A stretch of DNA of 64,000 bases from Beduini massiliensis (GCF_000829905.1 NZ_CDPP01000004.1:148001-212000), one strand, 5' to 3'. Counted from the stretch's first letter, positions 37,401 through 46,573 are shown. Notes: generated from the letters alone by a model not told the origin. Translations and numbers: made by a program.

Positions 37401-37530
37401 TCAACTGCCTCCTTTAATACTGCTTGATATTATCATTTTATCTGGCAGTAACTATCTTTATTTTAGGCGTTTTAAATTTAACTTTCAAGGTGTTTACGTA
37501 TAATTGCAATCTTCTACTTAATATCTGCAA

Positions 37531-37554
37531 ATAAAAAAAGCCCTAACTAGGCTT
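37531..37554 (-). terminator. Terminator after engB
   Basis: AAGCC/GGCTT arms with a 7-base loop followed by seven T on the minus strand. Overlaps the stop codon. Confidence 0.75.
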
Positions 37555-38149
37555 CGTTGTCTTCTAATCCGCATAATTCCAAGATATAAGACCATGCTTT
37601 CTCCATTCCTATTTTCTTTAAACTAGAGAAACGGACAAAGTAATCCTCTTCATGAAAACCAAGGGTTTCCTTGATTAATTTTTCATTCTTTTTTAGATCA
37701 TTGCGTTTTACTTTGTCTTCTTTTGTCGCTACCACGATAACCGGAATATTATAATATTTAACATATTCGTACATAGTAATATCGTCACGTGTTGGTTTAT
37801 GGCGAAGATCTACCAATAAAATCATACATTTCAGAGTTTTACGATTATTTAAGTAAGTCTCGATGATTTCACCAAACTGTTCTTTAATTTTATTGTTTAC
37901 TTTGGCATATCCGTATCCGGGAACATCGACAAAGTACAAACTGTCATTCACATTAAAGAAATTCAAAGTTCGGGTTTTTCCAGGGGTTCCCGATACTTTC
38001 GCTAATCCATTTCGCGATAGCATCGTATTGATAAAACTGGATTTTCCAACATTGCTTCGCCCCGCTAAGCACACTTCCGGCACACTTTCTTCTGGCCATT
38101 GTGACTGCCAGGCAGCACTTAATATATATTCTGCTTTTATTACTTTCAT
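37547..38149 (-). CDS. engB: Ribosome biogenesis GTP-binding protein EngB/YsxC
   Basis: A 200-residue GTPase acting in 50S subunit assembly. G1 AGRSNVGKSSFIN, G3 DVPGYGYAKV and G4 VATKEDKVKR are present. It follows lon, as in B. subtilis lonA-ysxC, but a terminator lies between the two genes, so it may have its own promoter or depend on read-through. Confidence 0.96.
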   Translation of the reverse strand: MKVIKAEYILSAAWQSQWPEESVPEVCLAGRSNVGKSSFINTMLSRNGLAKVSGTPGKTRTLNFFNVNDSLYFVDVPGYGYAKVNNKIKEQFGEIIETYLNNRKTLKCMILLVDLRHKPTRDDITMYEYVKYYNIPVIVVATKEDKVKRNDLKKNEKLIKETLGFHEEDYFVRFSSLKKIGMEKAWSYILELCGLEDNEA

Positions 38150-38169
38150 CTTTTCACCTGCTTTGCTAA

Positions 38170-38200
38170 GAAAAATAAGGTAGCTTTACACTACCTTATT
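38170..38200 (-). terminator. Terminator after lon
   Basis: Ten-base arms AATAAGGTAG/CTACCTTATT around a 7-base loop, then TTTCTT on the minus strand. Confidence 0.8.
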
Positions 38201-40523
38201 ATACTAATGCATTTTCTAATACTGTGTCAATATTATCCGCTAAAACGATTTCCAATTCATCTCTGACAACTTGTGGAATATCTTCGATATCTTTTTGATT
38301 ATCGTTAGGGATAATGATTTTCTTAATACCTGAACGGTGCGCTGAGATTGATTTCTCTTTTAATCCGCCGATTGGCAGTACATTACCGCGTAATGTGATT
38401 TCACCTGTCATAGCAACATCGCTTCTTACCGGTTTATTCGTAAAGGCAGAATAAATCGCCGTCGTTAACGTTACACCGGCACTTGGACCGTCTTTTTTGA
38501 TTGCTCCTTCAGGAACATGAATATGAATATCTTGTTTTTCAAAGATTTCAGGATCGATTCCATAACGTTCTACATTTGCTTTAATATAGCTGAATGCGAT
38601 CGATGCAGATTCTTTCATGACATCTCCTAACTGACCGGTGATGATAAGTTTACCTGTTCCTTTGAAATGGTTCACTTCAATTGGCAGGATATCTCCTCCG
38701 TATTGAGTATAAGCTAATCCTGTTACTACACCGATTTGTGCTTCTTTTAATTTCTTTGTATGATCGAAAATCTTTTTACCAAGATAATCCTCGATATCTT
38801 TTTCATCGATATAAACAGACTCTACTTTTTCTTTCAAGATTTTTACGTCTACTTTACGACAAATTTTCGCAATCAGTCTTTCTAACTGACGCACACCGGC
38901 TTCTCTTGTGTAGTGACGAATGATACACATCACGGCTTCATCAGAGAATGCCAACTGATCTAATTTTAAACCATGTGCTACTAATTCCTTAGGAATTAAG
39001 TGTTCTTTGGCAATAACTTCTTTTTCTTGTTCTGTGTAAGAAGATAATTCAATGATTTCCAAACGATCTCTTAACGGTCCCGGAATCGTGTCTAAACTAT
39101 TCGCAGTCGCAATAAACAGAACTTTTGATAAGTCATAAGCCTCTTCTAAATAATTGTCTGAAAATTGAGAATTTTGTTCAGGGTCCAATACTTCCAACAT
39201 TGCGCTTGAAGGATCTCCCTTATAGTCTCTTGACATTTTATCAATTTCATCTAATAAGAAGACAGGGTTCACGACACCGGCTTTTTTCATTCCTTGAATG
39301 ATACGTCCCGGCATAGCACCTAAGTAAGTACGACGATGTCCTCTTACTTCTGATTCATCTGTCACCCCACCTAATGAAGCTTTCACGAACTTACGTCCTA
39401 AAGCACGAGCAATCGATTTTCCTAAGCTGGTTTTCCCAACTCCCGGTGGTCCGTATAAACAGATGATCGGTGCTTTTAATGACTGTGTCATTTGCTTTAC
39501 GGCTAATTGTTCTAAAATACGTTCTTTTACTTTTTCCAAGCCGTAATGATCTTCATTTAAGACTTTCTCAACAGCTTCTAAATCCTCGTTGTCCTGTGTT
39601 TCCTGATACCATGGAGTCTTCAATAACCAATCTAAATAGTTACGTACAACATTGGCTTCAGAAGATGCCGGCGGCATCATTTCAAAACGTTTTAATTCTT
39701 CTTCCGCTTTATCTTTAACGTATTGCGGATAAGGGTTCTTTTCAATCATTTCACGAATTGAATCCGCATCATCCACTTTATTTGTCGTATCGCCTAATTC
39801 ATCTTTAATCGCTCTGATCTTTTCACGTAAATAATATTCACGCTGATTTTCATCAATGCTATCTCTTACTTTCTTATTAATGCTTTGTTCAATTTCATTG
39901 ATCATCTTTTCAGATTCCATTTCATTGATGACAAGCATTAAACGATCATTTACATTTAATGTTTCCAATAATTTCTGCTTATTTTCCAATTTCATTGGTA
40001 AATAATGAGCAATAGAATCAGATAGGAATCCAGCAGATACCCCCGCTGTTAAACTATTTAATACATCACGTGGCATTCCCACCATTTGATTTCCGGCATT
40101 TTCCAAAGAAGAAGCGATTCTTCTTACTAAAGCTACTTCTTCATTTTCATCACCATGTTCGTCCATCAAAACTTCTACTTTTGCATATAAGCATTCATTT
40201 TTAGTTTCCAGTGAAAGAATGTTGACACGTTTTTCACCTTCAACCGTTAATTTAATAACCCCACTGTTATCTCGTCTAATTTTCTTTTGGATTTTACAAA
40301 GTGTTCCGACATGATAAACAGCCTCATATCCAGGATCTTCATCCAAAGGATTGATCTGTGAAACAAAGACGATATTTTTATCGTATAAATTGTTTCCATC
40401 ATTGATCGCATTTAAACTCTTTGGTCTTCCGACGTCTAATGACAAGCGATTTCCAGGAAATACCAGCATTCCTCTTGTACAGATGACCGGTAACTCTAAT
40501 ACCACTTTATCTTCATTTGACAT
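38199..40523 (-). CDS. lon: ATP-dependent protease Lon
   Basis: A 774-residue LonA: N-terminal substrate domain, AAA+ module with Walker A LYGPPGVGKTS and Walker B FLLDEIDKM, and protease domain with catalytic Ser in KKDGPSAGVTLTTA and Lys in GGLKEKSISAHR. The start at ATG 40523 follows AAGGAGGTGTACGTT; a GTG three codons upstream sits inside this site. clpX and lonB, found between tig and lonA in Bacillus, are not here. Confidence 0.97.
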   Translation of the reverse strand: MSNEDKVVLELPVICTRGMLVFPGNRLSLDVGRPKSLNAINDGNNLYDKNIVFVSQINPLDEDPGYEAVYHVGTLCKIQKKIRRDNSGVIKLTVEGEKRVNILSLETKNECLYAKVEVLMDEHGDENEEVALVRRIASSLENAGNQMVGMPRDVLNSLTAGVSAGFLSDSIAHYLPMKLENKQKLLETLNVNDRLMLVINEMESEKMINEIEQSINKKVRDSIDENQREYYLREKIRAIKDELGDTTNKVDDADSIREMIEKNPYPQYVKDKAEEELKRFEMMPPASSEANVVRNYLDWLLKTPWYQETQDNEDLEAVEKVLNEDHYGLEKVKERILEQLAVKQMTQSLKAPIICLYGPPGVGKTSLGKSIARALGRKFVKASLGGVTDESEVRGHRRTYLGAMPGRIIQGMKKAGVVNPVFLLDEIDKMSRDYKGDPSSAMLEVLDPEQNSQFSDNYLEEAYDLSKVLFIATANSLDTIPGPLRDRLEIIELSSYTEQEKEVIAKEHLIPKELVAHGLKLDQLAFSDEAVMCIIRHYTREAGVRQLERLIAKICRKVDVKILKEKVESVYIDEKDIEDYLGKKIFDHTKKLKEAQIGVVTGLAYTQYGGDILPIEVNHFKGTGKLIITGQLGDVMKESASIAFSYIKANVERYGIDPEIFEKQDIHIHVPEGAIKKDGPSAGVTLTTAIYSAFTNKPVRSDVAMTGEITLRGNVLPIGGLKEKSISAHRSGIKKIIIPNDNQKDIEDIPQVVRDELEIVLADNIDTVLENALV

Positions 40524-40544
40524 AACGTACACCTCCTTAAGTGT

Positions 40545-40571
40545 TTAAAATAAGACGCTTGAAGCGTCTTA
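40545..40571 (-). terminator. Terminator after tig
   Basis: Arms TAAGACGC/GCGTCTTA with loop TTGAA and a moderate T tract on the minus strand (TATTTT). Confidence 0.7.
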
Positions 40572-40572
40572 A

Positions 40573-41847
40573 TTATTCGCCCTTAATGACCTTAATGGCT
40601 TTTCTATTTAAGATGTCGCTTGCGATAGCTCCCATTTGTCCAGCAAATACAGTTTTCACTTCTTCAACATCTTTACCATAATAGTTTGCAATATTTTCTA
40701 ATTCCTGATTCATTTCTTCTTCAGTTACTTCTAATTTTTCAGCTTTAACGATTTCAGCTAATACTAAGTTTAACTTCACTCTGCTTTCAGCTTGTTCTTT
40801 GATTTCTTCTTTGATATCTTCTGTTGTTTTTCCAGTAATCGCTTTGAATGTTTCAAAGTCTAATCCTTGTTGTTGTAAATTACCCATGATTTCCTGCAAC
40901 ATTTGCTGCATTTCTTGTTCAACCATGACTTCCGGTACATCCACTGTTGCGTTTTCAACTACTTGTTTGAATAAAGCTTCGCTGTATTCATTTTCAGCTT
41001 TTGTTGTTTTTTGAGATTTTAACTGAGCCTTTACGTGAGCTTCTAAATCTTTTAAAGTTTCTACTTTTTCAATGTTTGTATCTTTTGCCAGTTCATCATC
41101 TAATTCAGGTAAGATTTTTCTTTTGATTTCATGAACAGTTACTTTAAATACTACTTCTTTTCCAGCTAATTCTGGTGCTTGATATTCTTCTGGGAATGTC
41201 ACGGTAATATCTTTTGTTTCATTAGTGTTCATTCCGATTACTTGTTCTTCAAATCCAGGAATGAATGATCCTGAACCGATTTCCAATGGATGACTTTCAC
41301 CTTTTCCACCTTCAAATGCAACACCGTCTAAGAAACCTTCGAAATCGATCACAGCTGTATCACCGTTTTCTACTGTTCCTTCTTCTTTTGTTTCAAGCAC
41401 TGCAAATTCGTTTCTTAAAGTTTCTAATTCTGCTTGAATTTCTTTTTGAGTGACTCTGACAGCCGCTTTTTTGATGTCTAAATCTTTATATTGTCCTAAA
41501 GTTACTTCAGGTTTAACTGTCACTTTGAATTTAACGGCACATTTTTCTTCATCGATGCTGTCAACGCTTAATTCTGGCTGAGCGATAGGTTCTACATTAT
41601 TTTCTTGCAATAATGCAGCATATTCTTTTGATAAAATAATTTCTAATGCTTCCTGCAGCATTGTTGCTGTTGGGATTCTTTTCTTAATTAAAGCAGCAGG
41701 TGCTTTACCAGGTCTAAATCCATCTAATTTAACGTTTTTGGCTAATTTATTGAAAGCTTCTTCTTGTGCTTTTTTCCATTCAGCACCAGTGAATTCAGCT
41801 GTTAATTCCCCAACGCTACCTTCTAATTTTGTCCAATTACTTTTCAT
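40573..41847 (-). CDS. tig: Trigger factor
   Basis: Ribosome-bound chaperone of 424 residues. The ribosome-docking signature is DGFRPGKAP near residue 45, the FKBP-type PPIase domain contains VENGDTAVIDFEGFLDG, and the C-terminal helical arms follow. It is co-transcribed with a TPR-like gene under a CIRCE operator, so HrcA/heat-shock control is expected. Confidence 0.96.
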   Translation of the reverse strand: MKSNWTKLEGSVGELTAEFTGAEWKKAQEEAFNKLAKNVKLDGFRPGKAPAALIKKRIPTATMLQEALEIILSKEYAALLQENNVEPIAQPELSVDSIDEEKCAVKFKVTVKPEVTLGQYKDLDIKKAAVRVTQKEIQAELETLRNEFAVLETKEEGTVENGDTAVIDFEGFLDGVAFEGGKGESHPLEIGSGSFIPGFEEQVIGMNTNETKDITVTFPEEYQAPELAGKEVVFKVTVHEIKRKILPELDDELAKDTNIEKVETLKDLEAHVKAQLKSQKTTKAENEYSEALFKQVVENATVDVPEVMVEQEMQQMLQEIMGNLQQQGLDFETFKAITGKTTEDIKEEIKEQAESRVKLNLVLAEIVKAEKLEVTEEEMNQELENIANYYGKDVEEVKTVFAGQMGAIASDILNRKAIKVIKGE

Positions 41848-41912
41848 TTTATAATTCCTCCAATTTCAATCGTACCTTATTATACATGATAATTAGGCAT
41901 ATATCAAACAAT

Positions 41913-42833
41913 TTATACCGTGATTTGCTTCAATATTTGAATTTTATCTAATATTTCCTGACTTTCAACTCCATAGTTGTAACTTAGCTCTTCAAGATCC
42001 AATTCGATGTATTGAAGCGTCGCCAAATAATAGTGAATAGCGGCAGCAATCAAGGCAAATTCTTCTTCATCAATATAGCGTGGGAACTGATCATACATAA
42101 AATAATTCAAGAATTCCAAGCATACTAATAATAAAGATGGATTATCACTTTCAAGATGGTTGATCAGCTGATCACCGATTTCACTGTAAGCTTCACTTTC
42201 GTCTGTTCTGCTTAAATAAGATGGATTAATCTCGTAACGTTGACCATGCTTCCATATTTCTAATTCCTCATCCACCTGCTGATCAATCAGTATTTCAATA
42301 ATCAGCGACTTCGCTAATGAAGGGGAGTCGGGATTAAGCAGAAACGGACGAATACAATAAAGCAGCGCACGAATATTCATGGACTGCATCTGATCGATGG
42401 CCATATAAAGCAGATCCTCATTCGTAAAATTAGTTAAAACACGTTCAATTTCTTCTTCCTTAAAGATTGTGGTCTTTGTTTCAAGCATTGCATTCGCTTC
42501 CTGCTTTGAAAGAAGCAATTCATCATAAGCAGCATTAAATAATGTTTCATATTGATAAGGAATATATGGCATGGAAAGTTCTTCTACCACAATGTCAATG
42601 GCTTCTTCATATTCTTCAAGTTCTTTTAATACTGACAGATAGATGGATACAACATCATAATAGGTATCTCCTGCAATCGCCTTGGCAACCTTGCCTTCCT
42701 CTTTCGCTCGCTGCAGTTCTTTTAGTCCAAATAAACAGACCAGCCGCAAATAACGTGTTCTTTCATCCTCAATATCATGCAGCAAATTTAAAGCCTCGCT
42801 GTATTCACCGGCTTCAATATATTCTTCTACCAT
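41913..42833 (-). CDS. TPR-like helical protein upstream of tig (YsoA-like)
   Basis: A 306-residue protein made of helical repeats; TPR-like pairs are visible in EYIEAGEYSEALNLLHDIED and SVLKELEEYEEAIDIVVEEL. Acidic, no enzymatic motif. B. subtilis has the TPR protein gene ysoA in the same place before tig. DUF3196-type is the likely domain name. Ribosome-binding site GGAGGTGAGGAT. The CIRCE operator 16 bases upstream puts it in the heat-shock regulon; a chaperone-cofactor role is inferred only. Confidence 0.75.
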   Translation of the reverse strand: MVEEYIEAGEYSEALNLLHDIEDERTRYLRLVCLFGLKELQRAKEEGKVAKAIAGDTYYDVVSIYLSVLKELEEYEEAIDIVVEELSMPYIPYQYETLFNAAYDELLLSKQEANAMLETKTTIFKEEEIERVLTNFTNEDLLYMAIDQMQSMNIRALLYCIRPFLLNPDSPSLAKSLIIEILIDQQVDEELEIWKHGQRYEINPSYLSRTDESEAYSEIGDQLINHLESDNPSLLLVCLEFLNYFMYDQFPRYIDEEEFALIAAAIHYYLATLQYIELDLEELSYNYGVESQEILDKIQILKQITV

Positions 42834-42848
42834 ATCCTCACCTCCATT

Positions 42849-42875
42849 CTAGCACTCATAACACACAAGTGCTAA
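42849..42875 (-). promoter_or_regulatory. CIRCE operator (HrcA binding site)
   Basis: Inverted repeat with arms CTAGCACTC and AAGTGCTAA separated by 9 bases, matching the CIRCE consensus (TTAGCACTC-N9-GAGTGCTAA) at 16 of 18 arm positions. It lies downstream of the -10 and just before the ribosome-binding site of the TPR-tig operon. Confidence 0.9.
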
Positions 42876-42888
42876 CTATTACGCTACG

Positions 42889-42916
42889 ATTATATCATAT
42901 CTTAAAATTAAATCAA
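42889..42916 (-). promoter_or_regulatory. Promoter of the TPR-tig operon
   Basis: TTGATT (42911-42916), 16-base spacer, TATAAT (42889-42894) with extended TGA. CIRCE starts about 14 bases downstream of the -10, the classic HrcA arrangement. Confidence 0.75.
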
Positions 42917-42997
42917 TCATTTTGTTCTATTGTTTATGAATATCTTCTTGTTCCCACTTTTAAAAGCGAATATACTGTAAAAAAGGAGGTTTATATC

Positions 42998-43663
42998 ATG
43001 ACCAATATTTTACATATGGAAAGTATATCGAATGAAGAATGGTGCTTTGCCACTTTTAAGAACTACATTCATCCTACCGATAAGGTATTGATTATTCCAT
43101 TTTCTTTCCATCAAGATGAGGTCCATTCGCAAAAGGATTTCGATGCGTTGTATCATCCTGATTTTGGAAAATACTATGCTTCGATTATGAACGGGTTTCA
43201 CCACTATGGCATCCCTGCTTCACAAATTTACTGGATGAATTATTTCAGTGCAAAAGATAAAGCCGATGCCAAACAGCTCGTCCGCAATGCGGATATCATT
43301 TATTTTACCGGCGGTCTGCCTGACCAACTAAAAGAACGTTTAATTGAATTTGATTTAGTCAACTCTTTAGAACAATTCAATGGTCTGATCATGGACTTTA
43401 GTGCGGGCGCGATGATTCAGCTTCATCGTGTTCACATGACACCCGATGAGGACTATGATCATTATTTTTATATGAACGGTTTAAATATTCTGCACGGTTT
43501 TGATATCGAATGTCACTTTGAAAACACATCGCTTCAGCAAACCGCCATTCAACAAGCGATAAATGATTATCATTTACCGGTTTACGCTATCGGTGATAAA
43601 GGTGCCATTATCGTAGAAAACGGTCAGCTCACTTGTATCGGCGATGTTCACCTATTTTTATAA
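42998..43663 (+). CDS. Peptidase S51 (dipeptidase E/cyanophycinase-like) family protein
   Basis: A 221-residue class I glutamine-amidotransferase-like fold protein. The nucleophile elbow is MDFSAGAMIQLH, with the preceding IIYFTGGLPDQLKERL typical of family S51 peptidases. ATG 42998 follows AAAAGGAGGTTTATATC; a longer reading reaching back to 42542 would run through the CIRCE and the antisense of the TPR gene and is not credible. Substrate unknown; aspartyl dipeptides are the classic substrate of this family. Confidence 0.87.
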   Translation: MTNILHMESISNEEWCFATFKNYIHPTDKVLIIPFSFHQDEVHSQKDFDALYHPDFGKYYASIMNGFHHYGIPASQIYWMNYFSAKDKADAKQLVRNADIIYFTGGLPDQLKERLIEFDLVNSLEQFNGLIMDFSAGAMIQLHRVHMTPDEDYDHYFYMNGLNILHGFDIECHFENTSLQQTAIQQAINDYHLPVYAIGDKGAIIVENGQLTCIGDVHLFL

Positions 43664-43666
43664 GAG

Positions 43667-43690
43667 AGAGGTCACTATGAAGTGACCTCT
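43667..43690 (+). terminator. Shared bidirectional hairpin
   Basis: Perfect 10-base arms AGAGGTCACT/AGTGACCTCT, loop ATGA, between two convergent genes. T runs are short on both sides. Confidence 0.6.
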
Positions 43691-44394
43691 TTAATGTTAA
43701 CGGGAATGATAAATTCTGGCAATCCCAGATAACCGGGAGCAATCTGATATTTTGGAAAGGTCACTACTACTTGTCCATCCTTATTAATATAATAGGACTG
43801 ATCGGAAGAAATCGTCAGCTTATTGATTTCATCCATAAAATAAAGATCACTTCCATTTTCTTTATTCTGTAAATCAATCTGCTTAACCACTTCATCTTTT
43901 ACAATCGTAGCATAATCTTTACCTAACCAATGTTCGATCTTGTAATCCTCACCGGTTTTCAAATCAATCGTATGATACATTTTCTCCTGAAAAGAGGAAG
44001 CCATGATTTCTAAAAAATCAATACTAAAAGAAACCAGTGCATCACTCACATAATAATCACTTAAATTCAGGCTGATTTCAGTATGAATCTGGTGATTTTC
44101 CTGATAGATTCCTTTTAATTCCTGCTCCTGTTTAGTCAAAATATCTTCAATTGACTGATCGATCAAAGCATTGATTCTCTTCTCTACTTCTTTGTTTTCC
44201 ACATGTTCAATATGCTTAATCACCACATTGATTTCTGCTCCGTAAAGATGGTAAGTATCATTGCTGACCGTCACAAACTGTACATTGCCTTTCATGATTT
44301 CTTCTTGTGGAGTGGCTGCATGAATCCCAGCAGACTGCCATAATAAAGATATCATAAGCATACTTGCCAAAAGCACATCTCTTATTTTTTTCAT
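43675..44394 (-). CDS. Secreted RsiV-like/DUF3298 domain protein
   Basis: A 239-residue protein with an N-terminal signal peptide (VLLASMLMISLLWQSAGIHA) and a DUF4163/DUF3298 body, visible from NVVIKHIEHVENKEVEKRIN and the final YQIAPGYLGLPEFIIPV. The same fold forms the extracellular part of anti-sigma factor RsiV, which binds lysozyme, but no anti-sigma domain is present here. Extracytoplasmic; role unknown. Confidence 0.8.
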   Translation of the reverse strand: MKKIRDVLLASMLMISLLWQSAGIHAATPQEEIMKGNVQFVTVSNDTYHLYGAEINVVIKHIEHVENKEVEKRINALIDQSIEDILTKQEQELKGIYQENHQIHTEISLNLSDYYVSDALVSFSIDFLEIMASSFQEKMYHTIDLKTGEDYKIEHWLGKDYATIVKDEVVKQIDLQNKENGSDLYFMDEINKLTISSDQSYYINKDGQVVVTFPKYQIAPGYLGLPEFIIPVNIKEVTS

Positions 44395-44676
44395 GTGTGC
44401 CTCCTTTCATTATCATCTCCCATTCTTAGTATGGTAAATAACTTAACTTAAAGCACAACAATTTAAAAATTAAGCATCTCTTTTCTATTTTTAATATACG
44501 CATCATTTTATATTTGAAACCTCTCTTTTCAAACAGATGTTTTTTATTTTATAAGATCGCGTGTCTTGATCTTATGTAAACTCTTTAAATCATGTGAAAA
44601 AATTAATAAAATTTAATCAATATAAAAATATTTTATTAAAACTCATAAAAACAAATCAAATAATTTGTTTTTTTAC
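44395..44676. other. AT-rich intergenic region with inverted repeats
   Basis: No gene is supportable. Three dyads are visible: ATAAGATC/GATCTTAT with 9-base spacer (44551-44575), TTAATAAAAT/ATTTTATTAA with 17-base spacer (44603-44639), and AAAACAAAT/ATTTGTTTT with 6-base loop followed by TTT (44648-44674), the last looking like a plus-strand terminator just before the nitrogenase-like operon promoter. Low complexity makes chance pairing likely for the second. Confidence 0.45.
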
Positions 44677-44743
44677 AAAAGTTAACTTGACCTAACTTTT
44701 AGAGTATGATATACTTCGTAATTGTAAGTTAGCTTTAACTAAC
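44677..44743 (+). promoter_or_regulatory. Promoter and operators of the nitrogenase-like operon
   Basis: TTGACC (44687-44692), 17-base spacer and TATACT (44710-44715) with extended TGA form a strong promoter. A dyad AAAAGTTA-N8-TAACTTTT (44677-44700) covers the -35, and GTTAG-N6-CTAAC (44728-44743) lies after the start site. Both contain the element AAGTTARCTT (44679-44688 and 44726-44735), partly resembling DtxR/IdeR-type sites. Suggests tight repression, perhaps by metal. Confidence 0.72.
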
Positions 44744-44761
44744 AATATAGAGGAGGATGTT

Positions 44762-45508
44762 ATGAAGAAGATCGCAATTTATGGAAAAGGCGGTATCGGG
44801 AAATCTACAACAACGTCAAATGTTACAGCGGCGCTTGTAGAAATGGGGTTAAAAGTGATGCAGATCGGCTGTGATCCGAAAGCTGATTCTACTAAAAACT
44901 TAATGCGCGGAAAACGCATTCCAACTGTATTAGATCAGATTCGAGAAAAAGGAGATGAACTAAAGGTAGAGGACATTGTTTTTGAAGGCTATCATGGTGC
45001 TTTGTGTGTGGAATCAGGAGGTCCTACTCCGGGTGTCGGCTGTGCCGGGCGCGGGATTATCACCGCTTTTGAAAAACTGGAAGAACTCGATGCCTTTGAG
45101 ATTTATCAGCCGGATGTTGTTCTTTACGATGTTCTTGGGGATGTTGTCTGCGGGGGATTTGCAATGCCGATTCGTGGTGGTTATGCTGAGGATGTCTATA
45201 TTGTTTCCAGCGGAGAAATGATGAGTCTTTATGCTGCAACCAATATCGCTTCTGCCATTGATACCTTTAAGGAACGCGGCTATGCTCGTTTAAAAGGATT
45301 GATCCTAAACTGCAAAAACATTGAAAATGAACGCGAGATCGTTGAACAGGCGGGTCAGGAAATCGGCACTGAAATCATTGCTGAAATTCCTCGCTGTCAG
45401 GATATTCAGGTGGCAGAAAATCAGGGATGTACGATTTTTGAAGCGCTGAAAGATTCAGCGATGAAAGAAGCATACAGTAATTTAGCACAATACATGATGA
45501 AAGCTTAA
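44762..45508 (+). CDS. Nitrogenase iron protein-like (NifH-like) reductase
   Basis: A 248-residue NifH/BchL-superfamily ATPase. Walker A is GKGGIGKSTTTSN (8-20), switch I is GCDPKADST, and the two cysteines that bridge a [4Fe-4S] cluster between monomers are Cys94 (GGPTPGVGCAGRGII) and Cys130 (LGDVVCGGFAMPIR). All functional residues are intact, so it should transfer electrons with ATP hydrolysis. It is shorter than NifH (about 290) and is followed by an ABC importer and two component-1-like subunits. No nifB, nifE/N or FeMo-cofactor genes are near, so nitrogen fixation is unlikely. First gene of the operon; GAGGAGGATGTT precedes it. Confidence 0.9.
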   Translation: MKKIAIYGKGGIGKSTTTSNVTAALVEMGLKVMQIGCDPKADSTKNLMRGKRIPTVLDQIREKGDELKVEDIVFEGYHGALCVESGGPTPGVGCAGRGIITAFEKLEELDAFEIYQPDVVLYDVLGDVVCGGFAMPIRGGYAEDVYIVSSGEMMSLYAATNIASAIDTFKERGYARLKGLILNCKNIENEREIVEQAGQEIGTEIIAEIPRCQDIQVAENQGCTIFEALKDSAMKEAYSNLAQYMMKA

Positions 45509-45526
45509 AGAGGAAAGGAAAGAAAA

Positions 45527-46564
45527 ATGAAAAATTTAATAAAGAAGTTAACGGCTTGTCTATTAGTCGGAATACTTGCTGCCGGGTGCAGTGCCAATAC
45601 TAAAAAAGAGGATAATAAAAATGGCGGATCGAACACTCAGGGAGTAACACTGGCCTATTCAAAAGAAGCGCAGGAAAAATATGGGCTTCCGGAAACCTTT
45701 GAATTAGAAAAAACACCGGAACGCCTTGTTGTAATGACATTAGGTCCAACTGAAATCCTACATAATCTAGGAGTAGAAATGATTGCGGTGCCCGATATTT
45801 TAGATGAAAGCTCTGACTGGGCAAAAGAATTAAAAGCAGAACGTTTGCCTTTTACAGCTAAAACATTGGATACAGAAAGTGTCTTAGCTTTAGAACCAGA
45901 TATGATCATCATGTCCGCTTCAAAAAAAGAAGCTTATGGAAATTTTTTTGAAGAAAAAGGCATTGCCGTTTACTATACAGTCACTAATACTATGGATTCA
46001 GGTGCCATTGATGAAGTAAAAGCACAAGTGGAATTATATGGAAACGGATTCCATAGAGATGCAGAAGTAAAAACTTTAATGAGTCGTTTTGATCAATTAG
46101 AAGCAGATATTGAACAATGGAAAAAAGATAATGCCGATTTACAGGGACAAAAAATGATGATTCTTTTAGAAGCACCGTTTACCTATACCAATACAAGCAA
46201 AACCTCTTTAGGCAATATGATGGAGTCTTTAGGATTTGTCAATATGGCAGATACTATTGAAGGTTTAGAATCGGTGATGGGTACACAGACACTGCAAATC
46301 AGCACTGAAGTGATTGTCGAACAAAATCCGCCGATGATTATTACTCAGCCATCAGGAGCCGGAGCAGGAATCTCAATTACTACGGAAACTTATAAAAACA
46401 ATCATGAAAAAGAATTTACTGATAATTCTGCTGTGTGGTCTAAGATTGATGCAGTGAAAAACAATAAAATCTTATATCTAGGGACAGATGTCTTCCCCGG
46501 AACAACAGGACTTGGAATCTTTACTTGCTATAAATATTTAATGGAAGCCTTACCAAAGTTATAG
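45527..46564 (+). CDS. FecB/BtuF-type substrate-binding lipoprotein
   Basis: A 345-residue lipoprotein (signal MKNLIKKLTACLLVGILAAGC) of the helical-backbone peripla_BP_2 class used for siderophores, heme and cobalamin. Signature segments are PERLVVMTLGPTEILHNLG and LALEPDMIIMSASKKE. It lies 18 bases after the NifH-like gene and before its permease and ATPase, so importer and reductase are co-expressed. The ligand is unknown but this class binds large metal chelates. Confidence 0.9.
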   Translation: MKNLIKKLTACLLVGILAAGCSANTKKEDNKNGGSNTQGVTLAYSKEAQEKYGLPETFELEKTPERLVVMTLGPTEILHNLGVEMIAVPDILDESSDWAKELKAERLPFTAKTLDTESVLALEPDMIIMSASKKEAYGNFFEEKGIAVYYTVTNTMDSGAIDEVKAQVELYGNGFHRDAEVKTLMSRFDQLEADIEQWKKDNADLQGQKMMILLEAPFTYTNTSKTSLGNMMESLGFVNMADTIEGLESVMGTQTLQISTEVIVEQNPPMIITQPSGAGAGISITTETYKNNHEKEFTDNSAVWSKIDAVKNNKILYLGTDVFPGTTGLGIFTCYKYLMEALPKL

Positions 46565-46573
46565 GAGAACGAT

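Noticed and set aside
42542-42997. Long 5' extension of the S51 peptidase frame
   Set aside because: It reads antisense through the TPR gene and the CIRCE/promoter region; the true start at 42998 has a strong ribosome-binding site.
44762-45508. True nitrogenase (nitrogen fixation) operon
   Set aside because: No nifB, nifE, nifN or molybdenum genes, one component-1 subunit lacks P-cluster cysteines, and an ABC importer lies inside the operon.
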